NCBI RefSeq assembly: GCF_031453675.1
Contig: NZ_JAVIZX010000001.1
Span: forward strand, 682,001 to 746,000
Length of the DNA stretch: 64,000 nt
Source: Paracidovorax wautersii
GTDB lineage: Bacteria; Pseudomonadota; Gammaproteobacteria; Burkholderiales; Burkholderiaceae_C
Reading direction: 5' to 3'
The notes below the pieces were generated by a model. The model saw nothing but the letters and a program-made list of their open reading frames with translations. It made no database searches and was not told where the DNA came from. Positions 55,246 to 63,644 of the stretch are shown here, in pieces. Made by a program: the position numbers and the translations under genes. Position 1 is the stretch's first letter. Every line of letters begins with the position of its first letter.

Positions 55246-56226
55246 ATGCACCGAAGATCCATCCTGCGCGCAGGCCTGCTCGCCTGCACCCTGGCCGCCC
55301 CGCTGGCCCACGCCCAGCCGCCGGGCAGCTGGCCCGACAAGCCCGTCAAGCTGGTCTTGCCCTACCCACCAGGGGGCAACGTGGACGGGGCCGCCCGCAT
55401 CATCAGCGAGCAGCTGCAGCAACGCCTGGGCCAGCCCTTCGTGGTGGACAACCGCCCCGGTGCCGGCGGGCTCATCGCGGGCGAGGCGGTCGCCAAGGCC
55501 GAACCCGATGGCTACACCTTCTTCATGGGCGCCAATGGTCCGGTGCTGTTCTCGCCGCTGATCTTCAAGCGCAACGTCTACGACTGGAAGAAGGACTTCG
55601 TGCCGGTCAGCTCCGTGTCGTTCACGCCGCTGCTGCTGCAGGTGCATCCCAAGGTGCGCTTTCGCACGCTGGGCGAGCTGCTCGAGGCCGCCAAGGTCAA
55701 GGGCAACGACGTGATCATGGCCTCGCCGGGCGCCGGCACCACCAACCACCTGGTGAGCGAATACCTGCAGCGCGAAAGCGGCGCCCGCTGGACCACCGCG
55801 CACTACAAGGGCAACGCGCCCGCCACTACCGATCTGCTGGGCGGGCAGGTGCAGTTCAACTTCGACCAGCTGTCGGTCGCACTGCCCTTCGTGCAGGCAG
55901 GCCGCACCCGCGTGCTGGCCGTGACCTCGCCGCAGCGCCTGCCCCAGTTGCCCGACGTGCCCACGCTCGCCGAGTCGGGCTTTCCCCGCTTCAGCGCCGA
56001 GACCTTCACCGGCCTGCTCGCGCCCAAGGGCACCTCGCCGCAGATCGTGCAGCGGCTGTCCGCCACGCTGCAGCAGATCCTGGCCGACAAGGCCGTGCAG
56101 GAGCGCTTCCGCGCGCTCGGCTCGGAGGCCCGCGCCAGCACGCCCCAGCAATTCACCCAGTACCTGACCCAGGAAGACCAGCGATGGACACCGATCATCC
56201 AGCAAGCGCAGATCACGGCCGACTGA
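55246..56226 (+). CDS. Bug family solute-binding protein (TctC-like)
   Basis: Periplasmic receptor of the Bug/tripartite tricarboxylate type that binds carboxylates, 326 residues. The signal peptide is MHRRSILRAGLLACTLAAPL, ending AHAQ. Family motifs are WPDKPVKLVLPYPPGGNVDG, FVVDNRPGAGGLIAGEAVAK and DVPTLAESGFPRFSAETFTG. GGAG seven bases upstream supports the ATG. No TctA/TctB membrane genes are adjacent; such orphan Bug genes are common in this group. The ligand is presumably the substrate of the downstream enzymes. Confidence 0.92.
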   Translation: MHRRSILRAGLLACTLAAPLAHAQPPGSWPDKPVKLVLPYPPGGNVDGAARIISEQLQQRLGQPFVVDNRPGAGGLIAGEAVAKAEPDGYTFFMGANGPVLFSPLIFKRNVYDWKKDFVPVSSVSFTPLLLQVHPKVRFRTLGELLEAAKVKGNDVIMASPGAGTTNHLVSEYLQRESGARWTTAHYKGNAPATTDLLGGQVQFNFDQLSVALPFVQAGRTRVLAVTSPQRLPQLPDVPTLAESGFPRFSAETFTGLLAPKGTSPQIVQRLSATLQQILADKAVQERFRALGSEARASTPQQFTQYLTQEDQRWTPIIQQAQITAD

Positions 56227-56624
56227 GCCGGCAGGCCCCGGCCGCGCGTACCAGCATCCACATCGGCGACTTCAGCCACAAGAACCCCATTCCGGCCGCG
56301 TGCCGCGTCGGCCCGCTGCTGGAGAGCGGCAGCGTGCTGGGCACCGACCCGGCCACGGGGGAGATTGCGCCCACCATCGAAGCGCAATGCCGCTTCATGC
56401 TGGACAACGTGCGCCGCATCGTCGAGGCGGCCGGCGGCAGCACGGCGGACATCGCCAAGCTGACCGTCTGGATGAAGGACCGCAGCCAGCGCCCGGCGCT
56501 GAACGCCCCGTGGCTGGCGATGTTCCCCGACCCGGCCTCGCGCCCGGCGCGCCACGCCATCCACGCGCCCGAACTCGACATGGGCAAGCTCATCGAGTGC
56601 AGCTTCACCGCCTATATCGCCTGA
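56184..56624 (+). CDS. RidA family protein
   Basis: RidA/YjgF-family enamine/imine deaminase-like protein, 146 residues. Visible motifs are CRVGPLLESGSVLGTDPATG, TIEAQCRFMLDNVRRIVEAA, DIAKLTVWMKDRSQRPALNA and CSFTAYIA at the end, where family members have a conserved E(C/A). The usual active-site Arg in the RPARHAI region is present. The ATG at 56184 (AGGA before it) overlaps the Bug gene by 43 bases; a later start is possible, but none is better. Catabolic RidA homologs often remove reactive imines or hydrolyse aminoacrylate-like intermediates. Confidence 0.85.
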   Translation: MDTDHPASADHGRLSRQAPAARTSIHIGDFSHKNPIPAACRVGPLLESGSVLGTDPATGEIAPTIEAQCRFMLDNVRRIVEAAGGSTADIAKLTVWMKDRSQRPALNAPWLAMFPDPASRPARHAIHAPELDMGKLIECSFTAYIA

Positions 56625-56661
56625 GCCCCCACACCCCGCGCCAACGCCCCCAAGACGCCCC

Positions 56662-57552
56662 ATGCCCGACTACCTGCCCTTCGATCCGCAGCCCCGCGCG
56701 CCGGTGCCGCTGCCGCCCCCGCTGGCCTGCGACAGCCAGTTCCATGTGTTCGGTCCGCCCGCGCAGTACCCCGTGCGCGCCGGCGCTGCCTACGAGATGC
56801 CCTCCGCCACCTGGCAGGTGGCCCAGCGCCTGCATGCCACCCTGGGCATCACCCGGGGCGTGATCGTCCAGGCCACCACCTATGGCGCCGACCATGCGGT
56901 GGTGCTGGACGCCCTGGCCGCGCTCAATGCGGGCGGCGGGCCCAGCCGCTACCGGGGCTGTGCCAACGCGGCGGTGCTGCTGGATCGGGACGACGCCTAC
57001 CTGCAGCGGCTGCACGAGGCCGGTGTGCGCGGCGCGCGGTTCACGCGCGGCGGCCTGGGCATCTCGTTCACGCCGGCGCAGATGGAGCGCGCCCTGGCAC
57101 GGGTCGAGGAACTGGGCTGGTACGTGAAGGTGCAGCCCGAGCCCACCGGCATCGCCGAGCAGATGCAGCCCTTCGAGCACCTGCAGGTCCCCGTGGTGAT
57201 GGACCACATGGGGCGCATCGACCCGTCGCGCGGCGACGCCGACCCCAGCCTGGCCTGCGTGCTGCGCCTGCTGGAGCGCGGCAATGTGTGGGTGATGCTG
57301 TCGCTGTCGGAAAAGCTGTCCCGCCAGGGCTTCCCGTGGGACGACGTGGTGCCGCTCGCCCAGCGGCTCATCGCCGCCGCGCCGGAGCGCTGCATCTGGG
57401 GCAGCGACTGGCCCCACCCCGTGTCGGTCAGGCAGCCGCCGAACGAAGGCGATCTGCTGGAACTGCTGTACCGCTTCACGCCCGACGCCGCCACGCGCGA
57501 GCGCGTCCTCGTCACCAACCCTGCCCGCCTGTTCGGGTTCGACACCGACTGA
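56662..57552 (+). CDS. Amidohydrolase family protein (PDC hydrolase-like)
   Basis: TIM-barrel metal-dependent hydrolase of the amidohydrolase 2 group (related to 2-pyrone-4,6-dicarboxylate hydrolase and sugar lactonases), 296 residues. The N-terminal motif CDSQFHVFGP takes the place of the usual D-x-H-x-H. Further motifs are GVIVQATTYGADHAVVLDAL, VPVVMDHMGRIDP, the metal-site IWGSDWPHPV and RVLVTNPARLFGF. Substrate is likely a lactone or cyclic intermediate. It sits in the operon between RidA and FAH genes. Confidence 0.88.
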   Translation: MPDYLPFDPQPRAPVPLPPPLACDSQFHVFGPPAQYPVRAGAAYEMPSATWQVAQRLHATLGITRGVIVQATTYGADHAVVLDALAALNAGGGPSRYRGCANAAVLLDRDDAYLQRLHEAGVRGARFTRGGLGISFTPAQMERALARVEELGWYVKVQPEPTGIAEQMQPFEHLQVPVVMDHMGRIDPSRGDADPSLACVLRLLERGNVWVMLSLSEKLSRQGFPWDDVVPLAQRLIAAAPERCIWGSDWPHPVSVRQPPNEGDLLELLYRFTPDAATRERVLVTNPARLFGFDTD

Positions 57553-57555
57553 CCC

Positions 57556-58440
57556 ATGAAACTGCTGAGCTATACCTACCAAGGCCGCCCGGGTTGGGGC
57601 GCCGTGGCACCGTCGCCCGACGGGCGATCCACCCATGTCGTGGACCTCGGCGCCCGGCTGCCCTATGGCAGCGTGATGGCGCTGCTGGCCGGGGGCGAAG
57701 AAGCCATGGCCCGGGCCCGCGCCGCGCTCGGCGAGGCCACGCAGCCCGACCACGCGCTCGACGCGCTGGTGCTGGACCTGCCCGTACCGCAGCCGCGCAA
57801 GATCCTGTGCATCGGCGTCAACTACGCCCACCGCAACGCCGAGTACAAGGACGGCAGCGACCTGCCGCGCTACCCAAGCATCTTCATGCGCGTGCCCGGC
57901 TCCTTCGTCGGCCATGGCAGCGCCCTGCTGCAGCCGCACGAGTCGCAGCAGCTCGACTACGAAGGCGAGATCGCCATCATCATCGGCCGGGGCGGGCGCC
58001 GCATTCCGCAGGCCGACGCACTGGAACACATCGCCGGCGTGACCTGTGCCAACGAGGGCACGGTGCGCGACTGGGTGCACCACGCCAAGTTCAACGTCAC
58101 GCAGGGCAAGAACTTCCAGGCGTCGGGCGCCATGGGTCCGTGGCTGGTGACGGCGGACGAATTTCCTCAGGGCTACGGCGGCCTGCGCGTGCAGACCCGC
58201 GTGAACGGCGAGACGCGGCAGGACGACACCACGGCCCGCCTGATGTTCGACTTCGCCTACCTGATCCACTACTGCTCGACCTTCACCGCGCTGGAGCCTG
58301 GCGACGTCATCGTGACCGGCACGCCCACCGGCGCAGGCATCCGCTTCGACCCGCCGCGCTTTCTGCGCCCGGGCGACGTGGTCGAGGTGGAAGTGAGCGG
58401 CGTGGGCACGCTGCGCAATGCCGTGGAGGCCGAAGCATGA
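57556..58440 (+). CDS. Fumarylacetoacetate hydrolase family protein
   Basis: FAH-fold hydrolase/isomerase/decarboxylase, 294 residues. Key parts are [37 protein letters not shown], the metal-binding [51 protein letters not shown] and [20 protein letters not shown]. Family members open or decarboxylate meta-cleavage products (HpaG-like). It overlaps the hydratase gene by 4 bases (ATGA). Confidence 0.9.
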   Translation: MKLLSYTYQGRPGWGAVAPSPDGRSTHVVDLGARLPYGSVMALLAGGEEAMARARAALGEATQPDHALDALVLDLPVPQPRKILCIGVNYAHRNAEYKDGSDLPRYPSIFMRVPGSFVGHGSALLQPHESQQLDYEGEIAIIIGRGGRRIPQADALEHIAGVTCANEGTVRDWVHHAKFNVTQGKNFQASGAMGPWLVTADEFPQGYGGLRVQTRVNGETRQDDTTARLMFDFAYLIHYCSTFTALEPGDVIVTGTPTGAGIRFDPPRFLRPGDVVEVEVSGVGTLRNAVEAEA

Positions 58441-59270
58441 GCGCGCCCGCCGCCCCCTTCGCCTTGACGCCGCAGCAGATCGATGCCGCGGCCGCCCAGC
58501 TGGATGCCGCCGAGCGCACGCGTGTGCCCTGCCGCCAGCTTTCCGCGCAGTACCCCGCCATGGGCATCGACGACGCGTATGCGGTACAGGCGGCTTGGAT
58601 GCAGCTCAAGCGCGGCCAGGGCCGGCGCGTGCTGGGCCACAAGATCGGCCTGACCTCCAAGGCCATGCAGCGCGCGGTGCGCATTGCCGAGCCCGACTTC
58701 GGCACGCTGCTGGACGACATGTTCCACCGCGACGGCGCGGTCATTCCCACCGACCGCTTCCTGCAGCTGCGCATCGAGGCGGAGCTGGCCTTCGTGCTCG
58801 GCAAGCCGCTCTCGGGCCCCGACTGCACGCTGTTCCAGGTGCTGGACGCCACGGCCTACATCACGCCGGCGCTGGAGATCCTGGACGCCCGCATCCAGCG
58901 CGTGGACCCGGACACCGGCGCCACGCGCACGGTGGTGGACACCATCTCCGACAACGCCGCCAACGCCGCGCTGGTGCTGGGCGGCCGCCCCTTCAAGCCC
59001 GACCTGCTGGACGTGGACCTGCGGCGCATCGGCGCCATCGTCAGCAAGAACGGCGAGGTCGAGGAGACGGGCCTGGCCGCCGGGGTGCTCAACCACCCGG
59101 CCTACGGCGTCGCGTGGCTCGCCAACCGGCTGCACCGCCAGGGCGTGGCGCTGCAGGCCGGCGAGGTGGTGCTGGCGGGCTCGTTCATCCGCCCGATCGA
59201 GGTGGCGCGGGGCGACACCGTCGTGGCAGACTACGGCGAGTTCGGCACCGTGTCCTGCCACTTCGGCTGA
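58437..59270 (+). CDS. 2-oxo-hepta-3-ene-1,7-dioate hydratase-like protein
   Basis: Hydratase of the HpaH/MhpD family that adds water to 2-oxo-alkenoates in lower meta-cleavage pathways. The 277-residue protein has [90 protein letters not shown] and [16 protein letters not shown]. The high similarity of motifs to HpaH makes this the firmest clue that the cluster degrades a C7-type diacid. It is coupled to the FAH gene upstream and followed by an HpaI-type aldolase. Confidence 0.9.
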   Translation: MSAPAAPFALTPQQIDAAAAQLDAAERTRVPCRQLSAQYPAMGIDDAYAVQAAWMQLKRGQGRRVLGHKIGLTSKAMQRAVRIAEPDFGTLLDDMFHRDGAVIPTDRFLQLRIEAELAFVLGKPLSGPDCTLFQVLDATAYITPALEILDARIQRVDPDTGATRTVVDTISDNAANAALVLGGRPFKPDLLDVDLRRIGAIVSKNGEVEETGLAAGVLNHPAYGVAWLANRLHRQGVALQAGEVVLAGSFIRPIEVARGDTVVADYGEFGTVSCHFG

Positions 59271-59338
59271 GCCGCAGCGGCCCAAGCGCGGCCCGGCCTA
59301 CCCGCCCGCCCATCGATCGCCCTCCTGCCTTCGCCTCC

Positions 59339-60142
59339 ATGCCCACACCCAACCGCTTCAAACGCGCCCTCGCCGCCGGCCAGCCCCAGATCGGCCTGTG
59401 GTCCACGCTGGCATCGCCCTACGTCACCGAAATGCTCGCGGGGTCGGGTTTCGACTGGATGCTGCTCGACACCGAACACACGCCCAGCGACGTGCCGCTG
59501 ATGCTGCAGCAACTGCAGGCGCTGGATGCCGAGCCCGCGCGCCACACCGCCGCCGTGGTGCGCCCGGCGTGGAACGACCCCGTGCTCATCAAGCGCTACC
59601 TGGACATCGGCGCGCAGACGCTGCTGCTGCCCTTCGTGCAGAACGCCGACGAGGCCCGCGCCGCCGTCGCCGCCACGCGCTACGCACCGCAAGGCGCCCG
59701 CGGCATGGGCGGATCGGTGCGCGCGTCGCGCTTCGGCCGCGACACCGCCTATGCACACGGGGCCGCGCAGGAGCTGTGCGTGCTGGTGCAGGTGGAGACG
59801 GCCGAGGCGCTGACCCACATCGAGGCGATCGCGGCCGTGCCGGGCGTGGACGGCATCTTCATCGGACCCGCCGACCTGGCGGCCAGCATGGGCCACGCGG
59901 GCCAGTCCGGCCACCCGGAAGTGCGCGCCGCCATTGCGGAGGCGATCACGCGCATCCGCGCCGCAGGCCGGGCGCCGGGCATCCTGGTGACGGACGAGGC
60001 CTGGGCGCGGGAATGCCTCGACCAGGGCGCCCTGTTCGTGGCCGTGGGCATCGACATGCTGCTGCTGCGCCAGGCGGCGGACGCCCTGGCAGCACGCTTG
60101 CGCCCCGGAGCAGTCGCGCCCGCGGTGGCCTCGCGGTACTGA
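59339..60142 (+). CDS. HpcH/HpaI-type aldolase
   Basis: Class II metal-dependent aldolase that cleaves 4-hydroxy-2-oxo acids to pyruvate (or oxalacetate) and an aldehyde, 267 residues. Motifs: [98 protein letters not shown] and [16 protein letters not shown]. The final product of the hydratase is its expected substrate. It is last in the operon, followed by a terminator-like hairpin pair. Confidence 0.93.
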   Translation: MPTPNRFKRALAAGQPQIGLWSTLASPYVTEMLAGSGFDWMLLDTEHTPSDVPLMLQQLQALDAEPARHTAAVVRPAWNDPVLIKRYLDIGAQTLLLPFVQNADEARAAVAATRYAPQGARGMGGSVRASRFGRDTAYAHGAAQELCVLVQVETAEALTHIEAIAAVPGVDGIFIGPADLAASMGHAGQSGHPEVRAAIAEAITRIRAAGRAPGILVTDEAWARECLDQGALFVAVGIDMLLLRQAADALAARLRPGAVAPAVASRY

Positions 60143-60223
60143 GCCTGGGTGCGGCGCCAGCGCCGTAGCGAAGGTACCGCAGGCCGTCAATATTCATAGC
60201 ATGGTGCGCTCTCCCTTAGGGCA

Positions 60224-60284
60224 CTTCAAAGCTATTTGGCTTTGAAGCCCTTGTGGATCAAGCGCAGTGCGCTACTTTTTTTTT
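60224..60284 (+). terminator. Terminator-like double hairpin after the aldolase gene
   Basis: First stem CTTCAAAGC / GCTTTGAAG (9 bp, loop TATTTG), second AGCGC / GCGCT (loop AGT, 60261-60273), then nine T residues at 60276-60284. The second part resembles a ninth, degenerate copy of the same-orientation intergenic repeat (GGATCAAGCGCAGTGCGCTA). It would end the catabolic operon. Confidence 0.55.
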
Positions 60285-60429
60285 GGAGCACCTCCACCCA
60301 GCGCTAAGGCCCACCGTCGCTGCCGGCTGCGGGGGGACGGAGAGCCACGGTATCCGAGTGACAGGGCACGGGTAGCGGCACAGGCAGCGGCAGCAACATT
60401 GCCCGTGCCTGATCGCTGGCCTCCAGCCG

Positions 60430-60738
60430 CTAGTCGCGGCCGTACTTCGACTCCCACTGCGCATCGCGGGTGCAGAGAAATACGATGCCTTCGATGAAAG
60501 CCACGCACGAAGGAATGAAGGTCCAGACGAAGAGCAGGTAGAACAGCCCCCACCACTGACCCAGGTAGAAGCGGTGGATGCCAAGCCCTCCGAGAAAGAG
60601 CGCCAGCAGGCTTGCAACCAGCTTGCTCTTGCCCGGCGCTGCCGCCGGAGCGCGCTGCTCGGCACCGCAGTGCGGGCAGGCCCGCGCGCTGCTGTGGATC
60701 TCTTTGCCGCAACCCCGGCAAAACACCATTCCCTGCAT
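60430..60738 (-). CDS. Zinc-ribbon TM2-domain membrane protein
   Basis: A 102-residue protein: an N-terminal zinc ribbon (MVFCRGCGKEIHSSARACPHCG, quoted in part as CRGCGKEIHSSARACPHC), then a TM2 domain with two helices (LVASLLALFLGGLGIHRFYL, GQWWGLFYLLFVWTFIPSCV) and the characteristic GGLGIHRFYLGQ. The start is set at MQGMVFCRG; ATGs 27 bases upstream and 9 bases downstream are possible. It is last of four neighbouring genes that share the ribbon. TM2 proteins are widespread, and their role is largely unknown. Confidence 0.85.
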   Translation of the reverse strand: MQGMVFCRGCGKEIHSSARACPHCGAEQRAPAAAPGKSKLVASLLALFLGGLGIHRFYLGQWWGLFYLLFVWTFIPSCVAFIEGIVFLCTRDAQWESKYGRD

Positions 60739-60774
60739 ATCTCTTCTCTTTCTGAAGCTGTGCAACAGCTCCGT

Positions 60775-61164
60775 TCAATGGACGGAGGCGCCCAGCGCCC
60801 CCAGCAGCCCGATGGCGCCCAGGACGATCCCGGCGATCGACATGCCCCGTCCCCGGGTCTGTGTGGCGACGCCCGAAATGCCGAGCACCAGCGCCACGCC
60901 GGACAGGAACAGCAGGCCCCGGACGGTGTCGGCGTCCCACGCGGTGTCGTCCAGCATGGCAAGCGCGGCGACGACGCCGCACACCAGCGCCGGTACGGGC
61001 AGCCACAGCGTTCCGCCCGGCTCCGAGGCTCCCGGTGCATGGTCTCGGCGCGCGACGGCCGCGCCCTGCGCGGCCCCGCAGTGCGGGCAGGTCGCGGCGG
61101 TTTCGTGCAGTTCCCGTCCGCAGCCCCTGCAGAACACCATGGCCTTTCGTTCCGCGCCTTGCAT
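60775..61164 (-). CDS. Zinc-ribbon membrane protein (paralog 2)
   Basis: A 129-residue protein with the same ribbon (FCRGCGRELHETAATCPHCG), a short linker and three hydrophobic segments (LPVPALVCGVVAALAM, GLLFLSGVALVLGISGVATQ, MSIAGIVLGAIGLLGALGA). The repeated small-residue helices resemble DUF4190-like membrane domains; no function is known. It starts 1 base after the stop of the gene upstream (61166), so co-transcription and coupling are likely. Confidence 0.8.
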   Translation of the reverse strand: MQGAERKAMVFCRGCGRELHETAATCPHCGAAQGAAVARRDHAPGASEPGGTLWLPVPALVCGVVAALAMLDDTAWDADTVRGLLFLSGVALVLGISGVATQTRGRGMSIAGIVLGAIGLLGALGASVH

Positions 61165-61165
61165 G

Positions 61166-62347
61166 TCAGCTGCCCTCCCAAGCGGTGCGGAAGGCCACCG
61201 TGTCTCCCGGTGCGACCACGCTGCCGGGCGCAGGAGCGATCCGGTACGGGCATCCGTAGCCCGGAAAGTCGGCGTCGTCCGGGCCGTGGACGGCCGCAGG
61301 CGCCGGGGTGAGCCCGACCTGCCGCAGCAGATCCGCATAACCCCGGTCGCAGTCGTCACGCGGCCTGGGTACGGCCACACCGTTTCTGCCTGTGGCAAGG
61401 GCAGCGCCCTCGCCCTGCGAGGGCAAGGAAACCAGCAGGCCGCCGGAGAATTCGGTGGGCGCCCCCTCCTTGCGCACGATGAGCCGCTGGGCATCCGTCT
61501 GCACCGCCACGGCTTCGGAACACCCATCGACCACGGCAGTGCTCGCGACGCGCTCCTCTCGCAGGTCGTAGCTGAACGCATAGGTGGTCGCGGGGCAGGA
61601 TTGGCCGTATTCACCCGTCGAGACGACCAACAGGACGAGACTGTCGCCATACCGATAGGCGGCGTTCACATGGACATAGCCCGTCAGGCCCACGTCCGGC
61701 ACCACCGACTCCATCAGGTTGACGGCCCCCCGCGCGGTAGCGCGCTCGATCGCCACGCCCCCCAGTTCCCCGCGGTGACGCAGCTGCAGCAAGCCGCCGA
61801 TGCCGTCTGCGGAGACCTCCAGGGGAACATAGGGCGTGACTGCGGCGCCAGCCGGTGGGGTCGCGCTGGATACCCCTTCGGCGGAAGGCGCCGCAGGCTC
61901 CTCGAAAAGGCGCTTGGACCAGACCTCTGCGTCCGCATCGTTGCCGCGGGACTGGAGGACATAGCCCACCGCGATCGCAGCGCCCACGGCCAGCACGATG
62001 CCCAGAACCGCCACACCCCAGAGAGACCACTGCTTCTGCACGCGGTTGAAGTGCTCCACGCTCTCCCATTCGCGGTTGCGCCAGGCCCACTCGCGGCCCT
62101 TGACCCCGAGCACGACCGCGACGATGAAGCCCACCCAGGGAATCAGCGCCAGCAGACCGATCCAGGTGCGGTTACCGATGGCCCACACCCAGCTGAGGAG
62201 AAACGCGCCCCACGACCACCCTGCCACCCCGGGCGGCAAAGAGGCGTCTTCGCGCTTCACGTAGCGCTGCGGCGCTCCGCAGTGCGGGCAGGCCTGCGCG
62301 CCCACTTCCAGGGGTTTGCCGCAACCCCGACAAAATTGATGCCTCAT
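61166..62347 (-). CDS. Zinc-ribbon membrane protein with extracytoplasmic domain (paralog 3)
   Basis: A 393-residue protein: ribbon FCRGCGKPLEVGAQACPHCG, hydrophobic segments around 50-90 (WGAFLLSWVWAIGNRTWIGL; LIPWVGFIVAVVLGV) and near 115 (LWGVAVLGIVLAVGAAIAVG). A large, probably external part of about 250 residues follows, with four Cys (CPATTYAF, DGCSEAV, DDCDRGY, GCPYRI). Its last 65 residues are PASTA-like in pattern (LLRQVGLTPAP ... PAPGSVVAPGDTVAF). I do not recognise the external domain. It heads the three intact tandem genes; the broken fourth lies 16 bases upstream. Confidence 0.75.
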   Translation of the reverse strand: MRHQFCRGCGKPLEVGAQACPHCGAPQRYVKREDASLPPGVAGWSWGAFLLSWVWAIGNRTWIGLLALIPWVGFIVAVVLGVKGREWAWRNREWESVEHFNRVQKQWSLWGVAVLGIVLAVGAAIAVGYVLQSRGNDADAEVWSKRLFEEPAAPSAEGVSSATPPAGAAVTPYVPLEVSADGIGGLLQLRHRGELGGVAIERATARGAVNLMESVVPDVGLTGYVHVNAAYRYGDSLVLLVVSTGEYGQSCPATTYAFSYDLREERVASTAVVDGCSEAVAVQTDAQRLIVRKEGAPTEFSGGLLVSLPSQGEGAALATGRNGVAVPRPRDDCDRGYADLLRQVGLTPAPAAVHGPDDADFPGYGCPYRIAPAPGSVVAPGDTVAFRTAWEGS

Positions 62348-62363
62348 CGTCGGTACTCCTGCC

Positions 62364-62834
62364 TCAGGCCAGCGTGCCGAGCAACGCGGCGGCGAAGCAC
62401 ACCACCCAGACGATGAAATAGGCCGGGGGCTGGTGCCCCAGCAGCGCAGCTCGCTTGAAGAGGTAGACCGGAACCAGGAATGCAGAGCCCAGGCGCTGGG
62501 TATCGACACCAGCCTTCGCCAAGCGCTTTTCATCGGTGACGCACAGCCCAATGTTCAGCAGCAGCGGGACCCAGAAGTAGCGCCCGCTGCCCAGCGCCGT
62601 CTCCGCCGCGTAGGCGGTGGCATGCAAGGCATGGGCAAGGACCCATGCCAACGCCTTGCCGATCAGCGGCGCGAAAGCCAGTGTCCAAACCACTGCATCC
62701 CCATGTGCCGCAGCCTTTGCTCCGGCCGAGCCCGGTCGTCCGTCCTCGTGGCCCTGGAACGCCCCGCAGTGCGGGCACGCGCTCGCGCTGTCATGGATTT
62801 ACTTGCCGCACCCGCGGCAAAACACCATCGCCAT
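62364..62834 (-). pseudogene. Zinc-ribbon membrane protein gene with stop codon in the ribbon (paralog 4)
   Basis: From the ATG at 62834 the frame reads MAMVFCRGCGK, then TAA (62801-62799), then IHDSASACPHCGAFQGHEDG and a membrane part (LLNIGLCVTDEKRLAKAGV; PAYFIVWVVCFAAALLGTLA). The first paralog has Glu (KEIHSSARACPHCG) where this gene has TAA, so one base change (GAA to TAA) explains it. UAA is not a selenocysteine codon. A shortened 109-residue protein without the ribbon could still start from GTG at 62693. It is either a recent pseudogene, a truncated functional gene, or a sequence error. Confidence 0.65.
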
Positions 62835-63038
62835 TTCCCACCTCCCTCTTGTTGTGAAACCTTCGCCCTTCGGTGCAACACACCCGTACCACTGCGGCAC
62901 CGAGCCCAGCGCCATGGCCTACAGGCAGCTTCGCCGCCCGCCTGCCGCCCGATGCCGCACTGCGTTCAGGATGCGCAGGCAGCCACGCACTCAGGGATGT
63001 CGCCCTGAATTCATCCGAAAAGGGACATTTTTTGTCAA

Positions 63039-63057
63039 CTGTAATGGATTTTTACAG
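63039..63057. promoter_or_regulatory. Operator-like palindrome upstream of the HTH gene
   Basis: CTGTAA (63039-63044), 7 bases, TTACAG (63052-63057): a perfect inverted repeat just after a TTGTCA (63032-63037) that could be a -35 element. It lies 28 bases before the small HTH gene and suggests autoregulation. The 250-base gap 62835-63084 shows nothing else. Confidence 0.5.
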
Positions 63058-63084
63058 CGAGTTCCGTTGCCCACTCCGACGCCT

Positions 63085-63498
63085 ATGAACGAAAAGCAGG
63101 AGTTCAGCCAACGGTTGCGGTCCGCCATGGAGGCCCAGCGACTGGCCCCGAGCGCGGCCGTGCTGGAACGCGAATTCAATTTGCGCTGGTCAGGCAACCC
63201 CATCCGCCGCCAAGCCGCGTGGAAGTGGCTCAACGGCGAGGCCATTCCCACGCAGGACAAGCTCCAGGAGCTGTCGCGCTGGCTGAAGGTGGAGCCGCAT
63301 CAGCTGCGCTTCGGCGATCAAGTGCTGAGACACCTGCGGGTCGAACAGAAACGCTGGGACGAAGGCGTCGGCTATGTGGAGCGCGAGACCTTCGACGCCT
63401 TCCTGCAATTGCCTGCGCCGCAGCGCAAGCTGATCCGCGAGGTCATCCTGACCTTTGCCCAAGTGCACCGTAACGCGGACGGCAAGGACGAGTCCTAG
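63085..63498 (+). CDS. Small HTH (Xre/Cro-type) DNA-binding protein
   Basis: A 137-residue protein whose N-terminal half is a Cro/CI-like helix-turn-helix ([57 protein letters not shown]). The C-terminal half is helical and unrecognised ([40 protein letters not shown]). The start is the ATG at 63085; upstream extension is unlikely because the region contains the operator-like palindrome. It is divergent from the zinc-ribbon gene cluster, so it might regulate it, but that is inference. Confidence 0.82.
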   Translation: MNEKQEFSQRLRSAMEAQRLAPSAAVLEREFNLRWSGNPIRRQAAWKWLNGEAIPTQDKLQELSRWLKVEPHQLRFGDQVLRHLRVEQKRWDEGVGYVERETFDAFLQLPAPQRKLIREVILTFAQVHRNADGKDES

Positions 63499-63606
63499 GG
63501 CTCGCACCTTTGCGCACGCGCGCCAAGCCAGCGCCCCCTTTGCCCGCGGCGGCACGACCAGAGACGCCATCCGCATCGTCCCGCGTCTTCCACCGGGCAT
63601 CCATCA

Positions 63607-63633
63607 AATTGCACGCAATTCAATTTTGCGCAA
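63607..63633. promoter_or_regulatory. Palindromes upstream of the OhrR-type gene
   Basis: AATTGCACGCAATT (63607-63620; arms AATTGC/GCAATT) and a second palindrome, TTGCGCAA (63626-63633), in an A/T-rich stretch 12 bases before the regulator start. Such TTGC-nn-GCAA palindromes fit an autoregulated MarR/OhrR operator. Confidence 0.6.
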
Positions 63634-63644
63634 TAATTCACCCC

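Noticed and set aside
62799-62801. TAA in the zinc-ribbon paralog as a recoded codon
   Set aside because: UAA is not used for selenocysteine, and no hairpin like the SECIS follows; a mutation is simpler.
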